Assembly: GCA_028710525.1 (NCBI GenBank)
Contig: JAQTTY010000006.1
Coordinates: 112,611 to 176,610 of the forward strand
Origin: Gallionella sp.
Lineage (GTDB): Bacteria; Pseudomonadota; Gammaproteobacteria; Burkholderiales; Gallionellaceae
DNA length: 64,000 nucleotides
Reading direction: 5' to 3'
Within the stretch, counting starts at the first letter, position 1. Each line of letters opens with the position of its first letter. Under the pieces are notes generated by a model. It made no database searches and was not told where the DNA came from. It saw only the letters and a list, made by a program, of their open reading frames with translations. The translations under genes and the position numbers were made by a program. Positions 41,700 to 51,238 of the stretch are shown piece after piece.

Positions 41700-42616
41700 T
41701 GGCGACGCAGACTGCAGATACCTCACTGGTCTCACTGACCGCGCAACTGCCACTGCTGTTGCGCGCCATCCACGCGCTGGGACAACGTCGCGACCATATC
41801 GAAAATGCGGAAGAAATCGCACACGAACTAAGCAGCATCACCGCCATGGTGGCGAGCAAGTTCACCAATGACCGTACCGCCGAGGGCATACTGGAAGCAC
41901 TGCGTCTTACTGTGGGTTGCGTCTCCTTGGGCTTGGCACATACGCTGCCGCACGATGATGACGACGCCGCACTGGAACTGTTGATCGAGCAAGGCTGCGA
42001 GCGCGTCTTCCAACAAGGTTTTCGTGCCATCAAGGAACTCGCGCAACTGCCCGATGTAGCGATCATCAGTATCTATGACCACTCTCCGCATGAACAAGAG
42101 CGCCGCCTCAAAGCAACCTTTATGCGTTACTGCGAGGCCGATCCCAACGACTTCTGGATGGGCTATAAAAACTTCCAGCGCGAATGGCAGAGCCGCACCA
42201 AGATCCAATCCACATTGAATTGCGCGTTGTGGTTACGCAAGCATCACAGCGAAGGACCCGTACGCGGCAGTGATATGGACGCAGAAGGCGTGTTGGCCAT
42301 CGCACTAATCTTTGCCCTGCGTGGCAATGGCCGCATCGTCGCCAAAGCTGGGCAGCGTGAATTAGAAGCGTTGCTTGCTACCTTGCGCAAGGAAAAACCG
42401 GAAGCCGAGGCCGCGTGGGAATTATTCTTGAGCAAGTTGCCAATCGAGCATCAGACAGTGTTGCGCGAGCGCCTCTCCCATCTGCGTGACAGCCATATCG
42501 TCACAGAGCTACAGCGTCTGACCAAGAAAGCTAGGCCCAGCAAGAGTGATATCAGCAACCTCTTCCAAGAGCTGCAAAACCACGGCGGTAACGAGATCGA
42601 AGTTGACTACGAATGA
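41699..42616 (+). CDS. Hypothetical protein, third gene of trio
   Basis: A 305-residue helical protein, not recognised. It has no signal peptide or membrane segment; conspicuous pieces are HTLPHDDDDAALELLIEQGC and FWMGYKNFQREWQSRTK. Its ATG uses the A of the previous stop codon. It ends the trio and is followed by a hairpin and a convergent J-domain gene. Function unknown. Confidence 0.7.
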   Translation: MATQTADTSLVSLTAQLPLLLRAIHALGQRRDHIENAEEIAHELSSITAMVASKFTNDRTAEGILEALRLTVGCVSLGLAHTLPHDDDDAALELLIEQGCERVFQQGFRAIKELAQLPDVAIISIYDHSPHEQERRLKATFMRYCEADPNDFWMGYKNFQREWQSRTKIQSTLNCALWLRKHHSEGPVRGSDMDAEGVLAIALIFALRGNGRIVAKAGQRELEALLATLRKEKPEAEAAWELFLSKLPIEHQTVLRERLSHLRDSHIVTELQRLTKKARPSKSDISNLFQELQNHGGNEIEVDYE

Positions 42617-42636
42617 AGTGCCCCGAACAGGGCACT
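42617..42636. terminator. Bidirectional hairpin between convergent genes
   Basis: AGTGCCC pairs with GGGCACT around CGAACA. It fills the 23-base gap between the plus-strand trio and the minus-strand J-protein gene. No T-run is present, so its strength is uncertain. Confidence 0.5.
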
Positions 42637-42639
42637 AAG

Positions 42640-42930
42640 TTACTGGGGTAGTTCCACTCCGTTGAATTTGAACACCGAACGCCACAACTCCATCGCTTCT
42701 CCCTCGGCATCCAACACGATACGATCATTCATCTGCTGATCGTATTCGGCCCTACGCTTGGTATCGGTAAGCACTTCATAAGCCTGTTGTATGGCGTTGA
42801 AACGCGCCTCAGCACCCTCTTCGCTGTTGCGATCGGGATGGAAGCGCATCGCCAATGAACGATAACGTTTCTTGATATCGTCATTGCTGGCGTTGGGAGC
42901 CACACCAAGTATGTTGTAGAGATTCTCCAT
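42640..42930 (-). CDS. Small J-domain protein
   Basis: A 96-residue DnaJ-like co-chaperone consisting of a J domain (about 3-66, HPD at 31-33, then [21 protein letters not shown]) and a short tail. There is no Gly/Phe or zinc domain, so it is a type III J-protein; its client is unknown. It follows the next upstream gene (42948-43448) by 17 bases. Confidence 0.88.
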   Translation of the reverse strand: MENLYNILGVAPNASNDDIKKRYRSLAMRFHPDRNSEEGAEARFNAIQQAYEVLTDTKRRAEYDQQMNDRIVLDAEGEAMELWRSVFKFNGVELPQ

Positions 42931-42947
42931 TGTTACTTATACGGCCC

Positions 42948-43448
42948 TCAGGGCTGCAACTCCTCTACTTTGATCTGTCGTTCATGTGCGACTGACTGCA
43001 CCGCCTCGCGCAAGCGGCGACCACTCTGCTCATCTGCAGTGCCATTCAGCGGTTGTTCCACCAACACAGCCAGTGCAAACTCACTCATGGTGCGGTGGTG
43101 ACTCTCTTTGTCGGACAACACTGGCATGGGATTGATCGCTTGGAAGTAGAGCATGCCGCCACGCGCAGCCACCGCCATCAGATAGAGCTTGTCCTTGTCG
43201 GTCGCCACCTTTGCGTCATGTACTGCGTAACAAAATATCTCGCTGTCGGACAGACTGCTCGCATCACCTGCTTGGGTGGCGATCGCTTCGATAAAGGACT
43301 GCGCGGGATTCAGTTGTGGTGCGAAAGTGATGTGGTACTTACCTGGCCTGCTGATCACCAAAGGTCTGTCGAGGACAACGGGCTTAGATCTGCGTATGGT
43401 CAAAACCACCAAAGTGATGAGTGTGAGAAGTAATAGCGATTCTCCCAT
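42948..43448 (-). CDS. Membrane-anchored hypothetical protein
   Basis: A 166-residue protein with one N-terminal membrane helix (about 3-17, LLLLTLITLVVLTI) and a soluble domain (about 30-160) with alternating strands and helices (GKYHITFAPQLNPAQSFIEA). Family not recognised. It lies between the PBP7-like gene and the J-protein gene on the same strand, 17 bases from the latter. Confidence 0.65.
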   Translation of the reverse strand: MGESLLLLTLITLVVLTIRRSKPVVLDRPLVISRPGKYHITFAPQLNPAQSFIEAIATQAGDASSLSDSEIFCYAVHDAKVATDKDKLYLMAVAARGGMLYFQAINPMPVLSDKESHHRTMSEFALAVLVEQPLNGTADEQSGRRLREAVQSVAHERQIKVEELQP

Positions 43449-43498
43449 GATGCTCCTTATGGTTGTAACTTACGGTTAGGGAGTGATGCAGATACGAT

Positions 43499-44395
43499 TC
43501 AGCTGCGTCGCATCAGACGGCTAGTAGTTTCAGAGCTTTCTATCCATTTCTTGATGCGGTTGGCATCACCGATGCGGGTGCGTTTACCCCATGAGTCCAA
43601 CAACACGATGATGACTGGACGATCATTGAAAGTCGCCTCCATCACCAGACAACGACCTGCTTCGCTGATATAGCCAGTCTTGCTCACGCCGATCTCCCAA
43701 GAGGCATTCTTGACCAGCGGGTTGGTGTTATGAAAATGCAATTCACGTCCACGCAATCCTTCCACCGAAGCCGAGGCTGTAGTGGTGTATTTGTGTATCA
43801 GGGGATAAGTGCGCGCTGCGGCCACCATCTTGACCAGATCATGCGCGGTCGAGACGTTGTCGCTGTTCAATCCAGTAGGATCGAAAAAATGCGTGTCCAT
43901 CATACCTAGTTGTTTAGCCTTGGCGTTCATCGCGGCGAGAGCCGCAGACAAGCCACCGGGATAGTTACGTGCCAGCGCCGAAGCCGCACGATTCTCAGAA
44001 GCCATCAGGGCCATCTGCATCATCTCGGCACGGGTGTAGCTCATACCGATACGCAAGCGCGACTTGGAGCCTTTGATCCTATCCTTGTCTTCGTCGTCCA
44101 CGCTGACCTGCTCATCCATAGGCAGCTTAGCATCGAGCACTACCATGGCCGTCATCAATTTAGTGATGGAGGCGATAGGTGCAACTAGGTCGGCATGCTT
44201 GTCGTAGATGACTTCGCGTGTCTTGGCGTCCACAATCAAAGCGATGTTGGATTGCACGTGTGGTGATGCAGGATCCAAGCGCGCACTGGTATGCGCTTTA
44301 TGGGATTTATGCTTGTGATGATGCTCTTGGGCGTGCGCCCAATTGATGACAAAAGTTTGGCTGATAACAACCAACATCCAGATTTTCTTTTTCAT
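43499..44395 (-). CDS. pbpG: D-alanyl-D-alanine endopeptidase (PBP7 type)
   Basis: Periplasmic serine peptidase of family S11 that cleaves peptidoglycan cross-links. Start MKKKIWMLVVISQ gives a signal peptide (about 1-22), followed by a His/Lys-rich stretch. Active-site motifs are Ser76-Ile-Thr-Lys79, Ser133-Glu-Asn135 and Lys239-Thr-Gly241. At 298 residues it has no C-terminal membrane anchor, which fits PBP7 (PbpG) and not PBP5/6. Confidence 0.88.
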   Translation of the reverse strand: MKKKIWMLVVISQTFVINWAHAQEHHHKHKSHKAHTSARLDPASPHVQSNIALIVDAKTREVIYDKHADLVAPIASITKLMTAMVVLDAKLPMDEQVSVDDEDKDRIKGSKSRLRIGMSYTRAEMMQMALMASENRAASALARNYPGGLSAALAAMNAKAKQLGMMDTHFFDPTGLNSDNVSTAHDLVKMVAAARTYPLIHKYTTTASASVEGLRGRELHFHNTNPLVKNASWEIGVSKTGYISEAGRCLVMEATFNDRPVIIVLLDSWGKRTRIGDANRIKKWIESSETTSRLMRRS

Positions 44396-44450
44396 TTTCC
44401 GCTTCTCGACCTGCCTGACACGCAAGAGGATACATTAATATCAATATAAA

Positions 44451-46244
44451 TCAATCAACAAGCTGCTTTTTCTCTTCTTGCTTCTGAAGGTTCCACAAAT
44501 ATTCGTAAGCACCATGCTGTTCCAGCAACTCAGCATGCGTACCGCGCTCTATGATGCGGCCCTGTCCCATCACCAAGATCTGGTCGGCATCCACCACCGT
44601 GGACAGGCGGTGTGCGATGACCAGCGTGGTACGGTTCTGCGCGATACTGCGCAGCTCGCCCTGTATGGCTTTCTCGGAATGTGAATCCAATGCTGAGGTC
44701 GCTTCGTCGAAGATCAACATAGCAGGATTTTTCAGGATGGCACGGGCAATGGCGACACGTTGTTTCTCGCCGCCGGACAGTTTCAGCCCGCGTTCCCCCA
44801 CTGTGGACTCATAGCCCTGTGGCAAAGATTCGATGAAGGCATGGATGTGTGCAGCCTGTGCTGCTGCGATCACTTCCTCGTGGCTCGCTTCAGGTCTGCC
44901 GTAAGCGATGTTGTAATAGATGGTGTCATTGAACAGCACGGTGTCCTGCGGCACGATACCGATGGCCGCGCGCAGACTGGATTGCGTCACGCTGCGGATG
45001 TCCTGACCATTAATTTGTATGCTGCCTTGGCCTACATCATAGAAACGGAACAGCAGGCGCGACAGCGTGGACTTACCGGCCCCACTCGCGCCCACCACGG
45101 CAATGGTGTGCCCCGCAGGAATCTCGAAACTCACGTCATGCAAAATCTGCCGATCCGGTGCATAACCAAAATTCACATCGGTGAAACGCACCGAAGCCTG
45201 TCCAACCTGCAATACAGCAGCGTCTGGCGCATCGGCGATCTCTTTGTGCTCATGCAACAAGCGGAACATCTTCTCCATGTCGGCCAAGGAATGACGTATC
45301 TCGCGGTACACAAAACCAAGGAAGTGCAGCGGCATATAAAGCTGCAGCATGAACACATTGACCAGCACCAGATCGCCTATGGTCATCTTGCCGCTCACTA
45401 CTTCTTGGGCGGCAAGCAACATCAAAGCGGTGATACCGATGGCGATGATGACGCTCTGTCCGGCGTTGAGTAAGGCCAGCGAAGTCTGGTTACGCACTGC
45501 TGCCTGCTCCCAGTGCTCCATATTGTGATCGTAGCGACGCGCCTCGTAAGCCTCGTTGCCAAAGTATTTCACGGTCTCGTAGTTCAACAAGCTATCGATG
45601 GCACGGGTGTTGGCCTTGGAGTCGAGGTCGTTCATGGTGCGGCGTACCACCATGCGCCACTCTGTGATGAACAGTGTGAAGATGATGTAAGCCACCAAGG
45701 TGATGAAGGTGATGATGGCGAACCATGCGTTGTATTTCTTCAGCAGGATGATTGCGACCAGCACGATCTCCAGCAATGTAGGCAGGATATTGAACAAGGT
45801 GAAGTTGAGCAGAAAGCCGATGCCGCGCGTACCGCGTTCGATATCGCGCGACACGCCACCGGTCTGACGATCCAAATGAAAGCGCAGACTCAGACTGTGC
45901 AGATGCTCGAACACCTGCAGCGCGACACGACGGATGGCGCGCTGCGTCACCTTGGCGAACACTGCGTCGCGCAATTCACCGAACAGCGTGCTGAACAAGC
46001 GCAACAGACCGTAGCCCACAATCAGAAACACCGGCACGACCAACACCGCATGCGAGCTATCTAATGCATCGATGATCTGCTTCAAGGCCAGCGGGATTGT
46101 CACGTTGGCCAACTTGGCGAAGACCAACAAGCCCATTGCGATCACCACGCGTGCTTTGAACTCCCAGAGATAGGGCAGCAGCGAACGTATAGTCTGCCAG
46201 TCGTTACGATTCTCGTTGGCGGTGGAGGGTGTGTCAGATTGCAT
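44451..46244 (-). CDS. Atm1-like ABC exporter
   Basis: A 597-residue half-transporter with six membrane helices (about 30-325) fused to an ATPase domain: Walker A GASGAGKSTLSRLL, signature LSGGEKQRVAIARAIL and Walker B MLIFDEATSALD. The sequence is of the Atm1/HMT1 type (heavy-metal or glutathione-linked export), which in mitochondria supports cytosolic Fe-S assembly. Substrate in this organism is unknown. It functions as a homodimer in the inner membrane. Confidence 0.9.
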   Translation of the reverse strand: MQSDTPSTANENRNDWQTIRSLLPYLWEFKARVVIAMGLLVFAKLANVTIPLALKQIIDALDSSHAVLVVPVFLIVGYGLLRLFSTLFGELRDAVFAKVTQRAIRRVALQVFEHLHSLSLRFHLDRQTGGVSRDIERGTRGIGFLLNFTLFNILPTLLEIVLVAIILLKKYNAWFAIITFITLVAYIIFTLFITEWRMVVRRTMNDLDSKANTRAIDSLLNYETVKYFGNEAYEARRYDHNMEHWEQAAVRNQTSLALLNAGQSVIIAIGITALMLLAAQEVVSGKMTIGDLVLVNVFMLQLYMPLHFLGFVYREIRHSLADMEKMFRLLHEHKEIADAPDAAVLQVGQASVRFTDVNFGYAPDRQILHDVSFEIPAGHTIAVVGASGAGKSTLSRLLFRFYDVGQGSIQINGQDIRSVTQSSLRAAIGIVPQDTVLFNDTIYYNIAYGRPEASHEEVIAAAQAAHIHAFIESLPQGYESTVGERGLKLSGGEKQRVAIARAILKNPAMLIFDEATSALDSHSEKAIQGELRSIAQNRTTLVIAHRLSTVVDADQILVMGQGRIIERGTHAELLEQHGAYEYLWNLQKQEEKKQLVD

Positions 46245-46335
46245 GGGTCTTACCGATATTCACAAGTCCGCAATTATAACTGGCAGAGGGAATTATCCTC
46301 ATATGAACTGCATAAACATTGCATGGCAAATCTTA

Positions 46336-46360
46336 ATCCCCCGCCCCCAGGCAGGGGGAT
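46336..46360. other. GC-rich hairpin upstream of zapE
   Basis: ATCCCCC pairs with GGGGGAT around a GC-rich loop of about 11 bases, in the gap between the divergent ABC exporter and zapE. It may be a small repeat; no partner copy was noticed in the window. Confidence 0.35.
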
Positions 46361-46446
46361 AGGAACTGGTTTTGCAACTATCTTTCAGATTGATTTACAG
46401 TAAACTGCGCAGCGCAACTCGACACCTACTACTAGCCAATAGTCCC

Positions 46447-47562
46447 ATGTCATCCAATCCCGTACATATCAACACCCAAGCAGGCATGAGCCCCAAGGAC
46501 TGGTATCAGGCTGCCAGCCAGACCTCTGGCCTAGTCTTCGATCCGGCGCAGGCCAGTGTGATAGAGGCGCTGGACAGCCTCTGGCATCAGCTGATGGATT
46601 TCAAAACCAAGCGCAACCACTTCCTAGGGCGCAGCCTGCTCAGCCCCGACGTGCCTAAAGGTATTTACATCTGGGGCGGGGTGGGACGCGGCAAGACTTT
46701 TCTCATGGACGGCTTTTACGAATGCGTGCCTTACCGCCGCAAACGCCGCATCCACTATCACCACTTCATGGCCGAAGTGCATCAGCGCATGAAGCAACTC
46801 GCCGATCACGATGATCCGCTAATCGCCTTGGCTGAACGTATCGAAGAATCGACCCGCTTGCTGTGTCTGGATGAGTTTCATGTCGACGACATCGCCGACG
46901 CGATGATATTGGGACGTTTGCTGAGCGCGCTGTTCGAGCGCGGCGTAGTGCTGATCACTACCTCCAACTACCCGCCCAGCGGGCTGTATCCACATGGCCT
47001 ACAGCGCCAGAACTTCCTGCCCGCTATCGCCATGCTGGAGCGCGAACTGCAGGTTTTGAATCTGGGCAACGGTGACGACTATCGATTACAGGTAGGCGAT
47101 AAAGAGTCACGCTATATCGTGCCTAGTGATGCAGAGAGCGAGCAGGCCATGAATGCAATGTTCGAGCGCGTAGCCACACATGACAATCAAATGCAGCACC
47201 CGATTCCGCACAAACGCATCGCCGCGCATGCCATCTGGTTCGATTTCCAAGAGCTATGCGGCAAAGCACATGGGCAATCCGACTATCTGCATATCGCACA
47301 ACGTTTTCACACCGTGTTCCTGTCCGACATCCCCGTCCTACATGCCGACCATTCCTCCTCCGCGCGCAGGCTCACCTGGTTGATAGATGTGCTCTATGAC
47401 AACAATGTGCAACTGGTCGCCTCTGCAGCAGCTGCACCTGCATCCTTGTATACAGAGGGCGTAGGCTCATCCGAATTCCATCGCACTGTCAGCCGCATGA
47501 TAGAGATGCAATCGGCCAGCTATATGCGCTTAGTACACCGCACGCTCAACGTCACCTTGTAG
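46447..47562 (+). CDS. zapE: Cell division protein ZapE (AFG1-like ATPase)
   Basis: ATPase that associates with the Z-ring during division. The 371-residue protein has Walker A GGVGRGKTFLMD and Walker B LLCLDEFHVDDI, then VLITTSNYPPSGLYPHGLQR and the AFG1 C-terminal region. The start MSSNPVHINTQAGM is preferred to a more upstream frame beginning at 46372. It converges with the next gene, with 8 bases between. Confidence 0.92.
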   Translation: MSSNPVHINTQAGMSPKDWYQAASQTSGLVFDPAQASVIEALDSLWHQLMDFKTKRNHFLGRSLLSPDVPKGIYIWGGVGRGKTFLMDGFYECVPYRRKRRIHYHHFMAEVHQRMKQLADHDDPLIALAERIEESTRLLCLDEFHVDDIADAMILGRLLSALFERGVVLITTSNYPPSGLYPHGLQRQNFLPAIAMLERELQVLNLGNGDDYRLQVGDKESRYIVPSDAESEQAMNAMFERVATHDNQMQHPIPHKRIAAHAIWFDFQELCGKAHGQSDYLHIAQRFHTVFLSDIPVLHADHSSSARRLTWLIDVLYDNNVQLVASAAAAPASLYTEGVGSSEFHRTVSRMIEMQSASYMRLVHRTLNVTL

Positions 47563-47570
47563 CAGCGCAT

Positions 47571-48083
47571 TTAATCTCGACGCTTCAATACACCTGCGAC
47601 CCAACGGTCCACCCCATCCCGAAAGTGGCGATAGCTGCGATAAGCTTCCGTCGCATGGATGTAAGCCTTTACGCCTTCCTTCCACGCACTAAACCTCACG
47701 TACACATAAGCGAACCAAGCGATACTCATTAACTTGCTCTTGGTGATAGCGAATAAGCGCGCAGCTAGAAAAGTGCCACAGGCCTTGGCCGAGAGGAACA
47801 TAAACAAACCTTGCAAGGTATGACCATTCGCAATCAGCCACACTCCGGCGAACTTGAAGGGCAGCATCATCAACACCGGAATCAGGAATAAAGCCAAGCA
47901 GACGGCAGGATGCCGCGCCGCAACAAAGTCCTCCAATTTTCGCACCAGCGCGAAACGCGCGAACCATCCCGAGAGCGCTTCGAACACAGACCAGAACGCT
48001 TCCTCGATGAGGATGATGACGAACAACAACAGGGTGAATAGATAGCGCAAGGAGTCATCCTTATAGACGTGCGTAGACCGCAT
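47571..48083 (-). CDS. Hypothetical membrane protein
   Basis: A 170-residue protein with about three membrane helices (15-35, 60-80, 88-105) and a basic, aromatic-rich C-terminus ([20 protein letters not shown]). The start [16 protein letters not shown] at 48083 is preferred; the long upstream frame would run through the purT promoter. Function unknown. It is divergent from purT. Confidence 0.65.
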   Translation of the reverse strand: MRSTHVYKDDSLRYLFTLLLFVIILIEEAFWSVFEALSGWFARFALVRKLEDFVAARHPAVCLALFLIPVLMMLPFKFAGVWLIANGHTLQGLFMFLSAKACGTFLAARLFAITKSKLMSIAWFAYVYVRFSAWKEGVKAYIHATEAYRSYRHFRDGVDRWVAGVLKRRD

Positions 48084-48173
48084 GGGAGGCGCGATTCTAA
48101 CCTGCCCAGTGCGCGATGCACGGGTGGGCTTGTGTATAATCCAGCGCCATTGCGAACCATTCCAAAACTGAAC

Positions 48174-49391
48174 ATGACCTACGATCCTAAAGCGCCCGTA
48201 CTGGGCACCCCACACTCCCCTAACGCTACGCGTGTGATGCTGCTGGGCAGCGGCGAGTTGGGCAAAGAAGTCATCATCGCTCTGCAACGTCTGGGCGTGG
48301 AGACCATCGCTGTGGATCGTTATGCCGATGCGCCCGGCCATCAAGTGGCGCATCGCTCGCATGTCATCGACATGAGCAACGGCGCGCAACTGCGAGCATT
48401 GATCGAGACGGAGAAGCCCGACCTGATCGTGCCCGAAATCGAAGCCATCGCCACTGAGATGCTGGAACAGATCGAAAAAGAAGGACTGGTGCGCGTCATC
48501 CCTACCGCACGCGCAACTCGTTTGACCATGAATCGCGAAGGCATACGCCGCTTGGCTGCCGAGACCCTCAATCTGCCCACCTCACCGTATCGTTTCGCCG
48601 ACAGCTTGGAAGAGATGCGTGCCGCCGCCGAGCAAATCGGCTATCCCTGCATCATCAAGCCGGTGATGTCGTCGTCTGGCAAGGGGCAATCTAAAGTGGA
48701 CACACCCGCTGAGATTGATGCCGCTTGGGAATATGCTGCCAGCGGTAGCCGCGTCAATCAGGGTCGTGTCATCGTCGAGGGCTTGATCCGTTTCGAATAC
48801 GAGATCACGCAACTGACCGTGCGCGCTTTAGGCGCAGATGGACAAGTGGAGACTCATTTCTGCGAGCCTATCGGCCACGTGCAGGTACAGGGCGATTACG
48901 TGGAGAGCTGGCAGCCGCAAGCCATGTCACCCTTGGCGCTACAACGCGCGCGCGACATCGCCAAAGCGGTGACCGATGATCTGGGTGGCTTGGGACTGTT
49001 CGGCGTTGAGCTATTTGTCAGCGGCAACCAAGTGTGGTTCAGCGAAGTCAGCCCCCGCCCACATGACACCGGCATGGTGACTATGTGCTCGCAGATACAA
49101 AGCGAGTTCGACATCCATGCACGAGCCATCCTCGGCCTGCCAGTCAACACCACGCTGCGAGCACCGGGTGCGAGTGCTGTGATCTATGGTCAACACGAAG
49201 CAGTTGGTATCGCGTTCAAGAATGTCGCGGAAGCGATGCGTGTGCCCGAGAGCGACATCCGCTTATTCGGCAAACCGGAATCCTTCACCCGTCGCCGCAT
49301 GGGCGTGGCACTGTCCACCGGCAGCGACACTGACCAAGCTCGTGAACGCGCCAAGCTTGCCGCAAGCAAAGTCATTCCCGTTAAACCATAA
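48174..49391 (+). CDS. purT: Formate-dependent GAR transformylase
   Basis: Makes formyl-GAR from GAR, formate and ATP in purine synthesis, an alternative to PurN. The 405-residue ATP-grasp protein begins [15 protein letters not shown], with [21 protein letters not shown] and [21 protein letters not shown] box lies about 36 bases before the ATG. Use of formate may matter in an autotroph or chemolithotroph, but that is inference. Confidence 0.96.
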   Translation: MTYDPKAPVLGTPHSPNATRVMLLGSGELGKEVIIALQRLGVETIAVDRYADAPGHQVAHRSHVIDMSNGAQLRALIETEKPDLIVPEIEAIATEMLEQIEKEGLVRVIPTARATRLTMNREGIRRLAAETLNLPTSPYRFADSLEEMRAAAEQIGYPCIIKPVMSSSGKGQSKVDTPAEIDAAWEYAASGSRVNQGRVIVEGLIRFEYEITQLTVRALGADGQVETHFCEPIGHVQVQGDYVESWQPQAMSPLALQRARDIAKAVTDDLGGLGLFGVELFVSGNQVWFSEVSPRPHDTGMVTMCSQIQSEFDIHARAILGLPVNTTLRAPGASAVIYGQHEAVGIAFKNVAEAMRVPESDIRLFGKPESFTRRRMGVALSTGSDTDQARERAKLAASKVIPVKP

Positions 49392-49398
49392 ATGCAAA

Positions 49399-49429
49399 AA
49401 CGCCCTTCCCTATTCAGGGTAAGGGCGTT
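49399..49429. terminator. Terminator between purT and the GST gene
   Basis: AACGCCCTT pairs with AAGGGCGTT around 13 bases. On the minus strand the stem is followed by TTTTTGC, so it is an intrinsic terminator for the GST gene; it lies 8 bases after the purT stop and probably serves both convergent genes. Confidence 0.8.
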
Positions 49430-49446
49430 CTATGGCTAGCTACAGC

Positions 49447-50055
49447 TTACTCAGCCAGCGTAGTCTTCACACTCTCACGTTCACTCATACGCACGAACCA
49501 TGCGGCAAGATTGGGGTGCGCCGCACGCCAATTGAGTTGGGGCAGACGCAGGTCGAGATAGATCAATGCACTCACCAAGGCCAGATCAGCCAGACTGATG
49601 CGCGGACCTTCACACCAATGTTGCTCACCCAATTGCCCCGCGCAATACGCGAGCGCACGCGTCACTGCGTCAGTGTGTCGCGTGATGATGCTGGCATCTT
49701 GTGACGCAGCAGGACGCAAAACTTCGTTACGCACTACTACCGCCGAATCCATGATGCCGTCCGCCAAAGCTTCCCAACGCTTCACACGCATACGTGCCAA
49801 ATCATCGTTGCGCGGAATCAGGATGGGCGTGTCGTTCAAGCTATCGGCATACTCGGCAATCACTGGGGAATCGAACACACATGTCTCATCATCCAAAATC
49901 AGCGCAGGTATGCGTGCCAGAGGATTGGCCCGCACCACCTGACTACCCGGCTCGCGCGGCGGATCGATGAGATAGGTATGAGTGATGTTCTTTTCAAGCA
50001 AAACCAGACGCGCTTTGCGCACATACGGGCTGGTGTTGGTACCGAGTAGCTTCAT
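49447..50055 (-). CDS. Glutathione S-transferase family protein
   Basis: A 202-residue GST with an N-terminal thioredoxin-like domain (MKLLGTNTSPYVRKARLVL, NPLARIPALI, DSPVIAEY) and a helical C-terminal domain. The Ser/Thr-Pro-Tyr-Val-Arg-Lys motif near residue 9 is in the glutathione-binding position. Substrate unknown. Start at 50055 agrees with the domain; the upstream frame has no support. Confidence 0.9.
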   Translation of the reverse strand: MKLLGTNTSPYVRKARLVLLEKNITHTYLIDPPREPGSQVVRANPLARIPALILDDETCVFDSPVIAEYADSLNDTPILIPRNDDLARMRVKRWEALADGIMDSAVVVRNEVLRPAASQDASIITRHTDAVTRALAYCAGQLGEQHWCEGPRISLADLALVSALIYLDLRLPQLNWRAAHPNLAAWFVRMSERESVKTTLAE

Positions 50056-50449
50056 GATGGACTGCCCTGTGAAAATTAAAGACGTGGATTGTTGAACAGG
50101 ATGAGTAGTCGCACAAGATAATTCTGGAGAAATATTTGCCTCTGGCAATTAACAACTGTATCTACGAGTGGCTAGAGAAAAGCCCCACCGTTCGACTAGC
50201 AATGTTGTCTGTATTCGATGTCTGGCACTAAGCTCAGGAGATAACTGAGGATTAAATGAAGTTAGTGTCGGCAAGGCCTGCCGCAATGTCCGTTTCGCAT
50301 TACCGTCACCATCTAACTACTGGGAACGGAGCAGCATTCCTTTCGCAAGTCAAATTGGGCTTCGTCCCTTAGAAACCAGTCGTGTATCGAGAATCTTCAG
50401 AACACTAGTAGCGATCCAAAAATGTTAATGCCGTGTAACGATTCACCAT
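50056..50449. other. Gene-poor region, nothing recognised
   Basis: About 390 bases between the GST gene and the terminator at 50450 hold no credible gene. One 38-codon frame (about 50256-50372, plus) lacks a ribosome binding site and a recognisable product. Composition is more AT-rich and patchy than in neighbours. It is part of the scar discussed in the findings. Confidence 0.5.
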
Positions 50450-50478
50450 AAAAAAACCCACCGTACAAAGGTGGGTTA
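50450..50478 (-). terminator. Intrinsic terminator of the 178-residue gene
   Basis: AACCCACC pairs with GGTGGGTT around a 7-base loop. On the minus strand the stem is followed by TTTTTTT (from the A-run 50451-50457). It lies 22 bases past the stop of the gene at 50501-51037. Confidence 0.85.
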
Positions 50479-50500
50479 CTTGATCAAACTACCGTGTGGT

Positions 50501-51037
50501 TCACATACTCACTGCACGCATCCTGTCCATTTTTTCGATAACAGCCTGATAAAGATCATGGTCTATATCGGGATTATTCCGATCTGGATGATGGGCACTA
50601 CGGATTTTTTTTAGTTGGGTAAGATCGTCTGGCAAATCATGTACCTTGGTCACACGGTCACCGTTTTTAACCATCATGCGCTGAAGCTCAGCCTCTGCGC
50701 CTTTGCGGGTGTCGTATAACGTCTTGCTACCAAGACGCCAACCATCCTGATTTTTGCGTGGAGATAACTTTTCTTTACCATCAAACCATATCCATCTGCC
50801 GGTATCGGCATCCTGTGCAAAATCAACTGTGGTGATGGTGTAGGTGTAAACGGGCGGCTCGATTTCTTTGGCAAATAGATTGATGATCTTGCCAACAGTC
50901 TCCACCATTGCAAGGTAATACGAGCCCGCCTCATGTGGGCAGAATGTGCTGCTCAGCGTTTGCTCAGGCTTACTGTTGTTGCTTGATAAATTCTTTGCAG
51001 CCATGCGGCTGAGTGCTTTGCGTTGTGCGTTGGTCAC
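50501..51037 (-). CDS. Hypothetical protein with C-terminal HPD motif
   Basis: A 178-residue protein starting with GTG at 51037 (GGAG upstream). The central part (YTYTITTVDFAQDADTGRWI) looks like a short beta domain. The C-terminus reads LKKIRSAHHPDRNNPDIDHD and then LYQAVIEKMDRM, which resembles helices II-III of a J domain with an HPD triad. The rest of a J domain is not visible. Such small proteins occur in phages and plasmids. It is monocistronic with its own terminator, within a gene-poor region. Confidence 0.6.
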   Translation of the reverse strand: MTNAQRKALSRMAAKNLSSNNSKPEQTLSSTFCPHEAGSYYLAMVETVGKIINLFAKEIEPPVYTYTITTVDFAQDADTGRWIWFDGKEKLSPRKNQDGWRLGSKTLYDTRKGAEAELQRMMVKNGDRVTKVHDLPDDLTQLKKIRSAHHPDRNNPDIDHDLYQAVIEKMDRMRAVSM

Positions 51038-51204
51038 TGGTATTGCTCCATATATTTAGTTAAAACCTACTGCGATCACCCTACGCTGTAGGGATGCCCC
51101 CCGCAGGACTCCTGAGCTGTCTAAACAGCTACGAAGTGATCACGTCTTGCCACCAATTCGTTGTTGAACTCATCGTCGCCAGCGATTAGGTACTAATCCG
51201 CTCG

Positions 51205-51238
51205 AAAAAACAAAAGGCCACCGCTGAGGATGGCCTGA
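51205..51238 (-). terminator. Orphan intrinsic terminator
   Basis: On the minus strand GGCCATCC pairs with GGTGGCC around TCAGC, followed by TTTTGTTTTTT. It stands 15 bases after a degenerate tRNA 3' half on the same strand, so it may once have ended a tRNA transcript. No intact gene now uses it. Confidence 0.75.

Noticed and set aside
44760..45473. A 237-codon plus-strand frame opposite the ABC exporter
   Set aside because: Antisense to strong Walker and signature motifs of the exporter.
50256..50372. 38-codon frame in the gene-poor region
   Set aside because: No ribosome binding site or conservation clue; composition like non-coding sequence.
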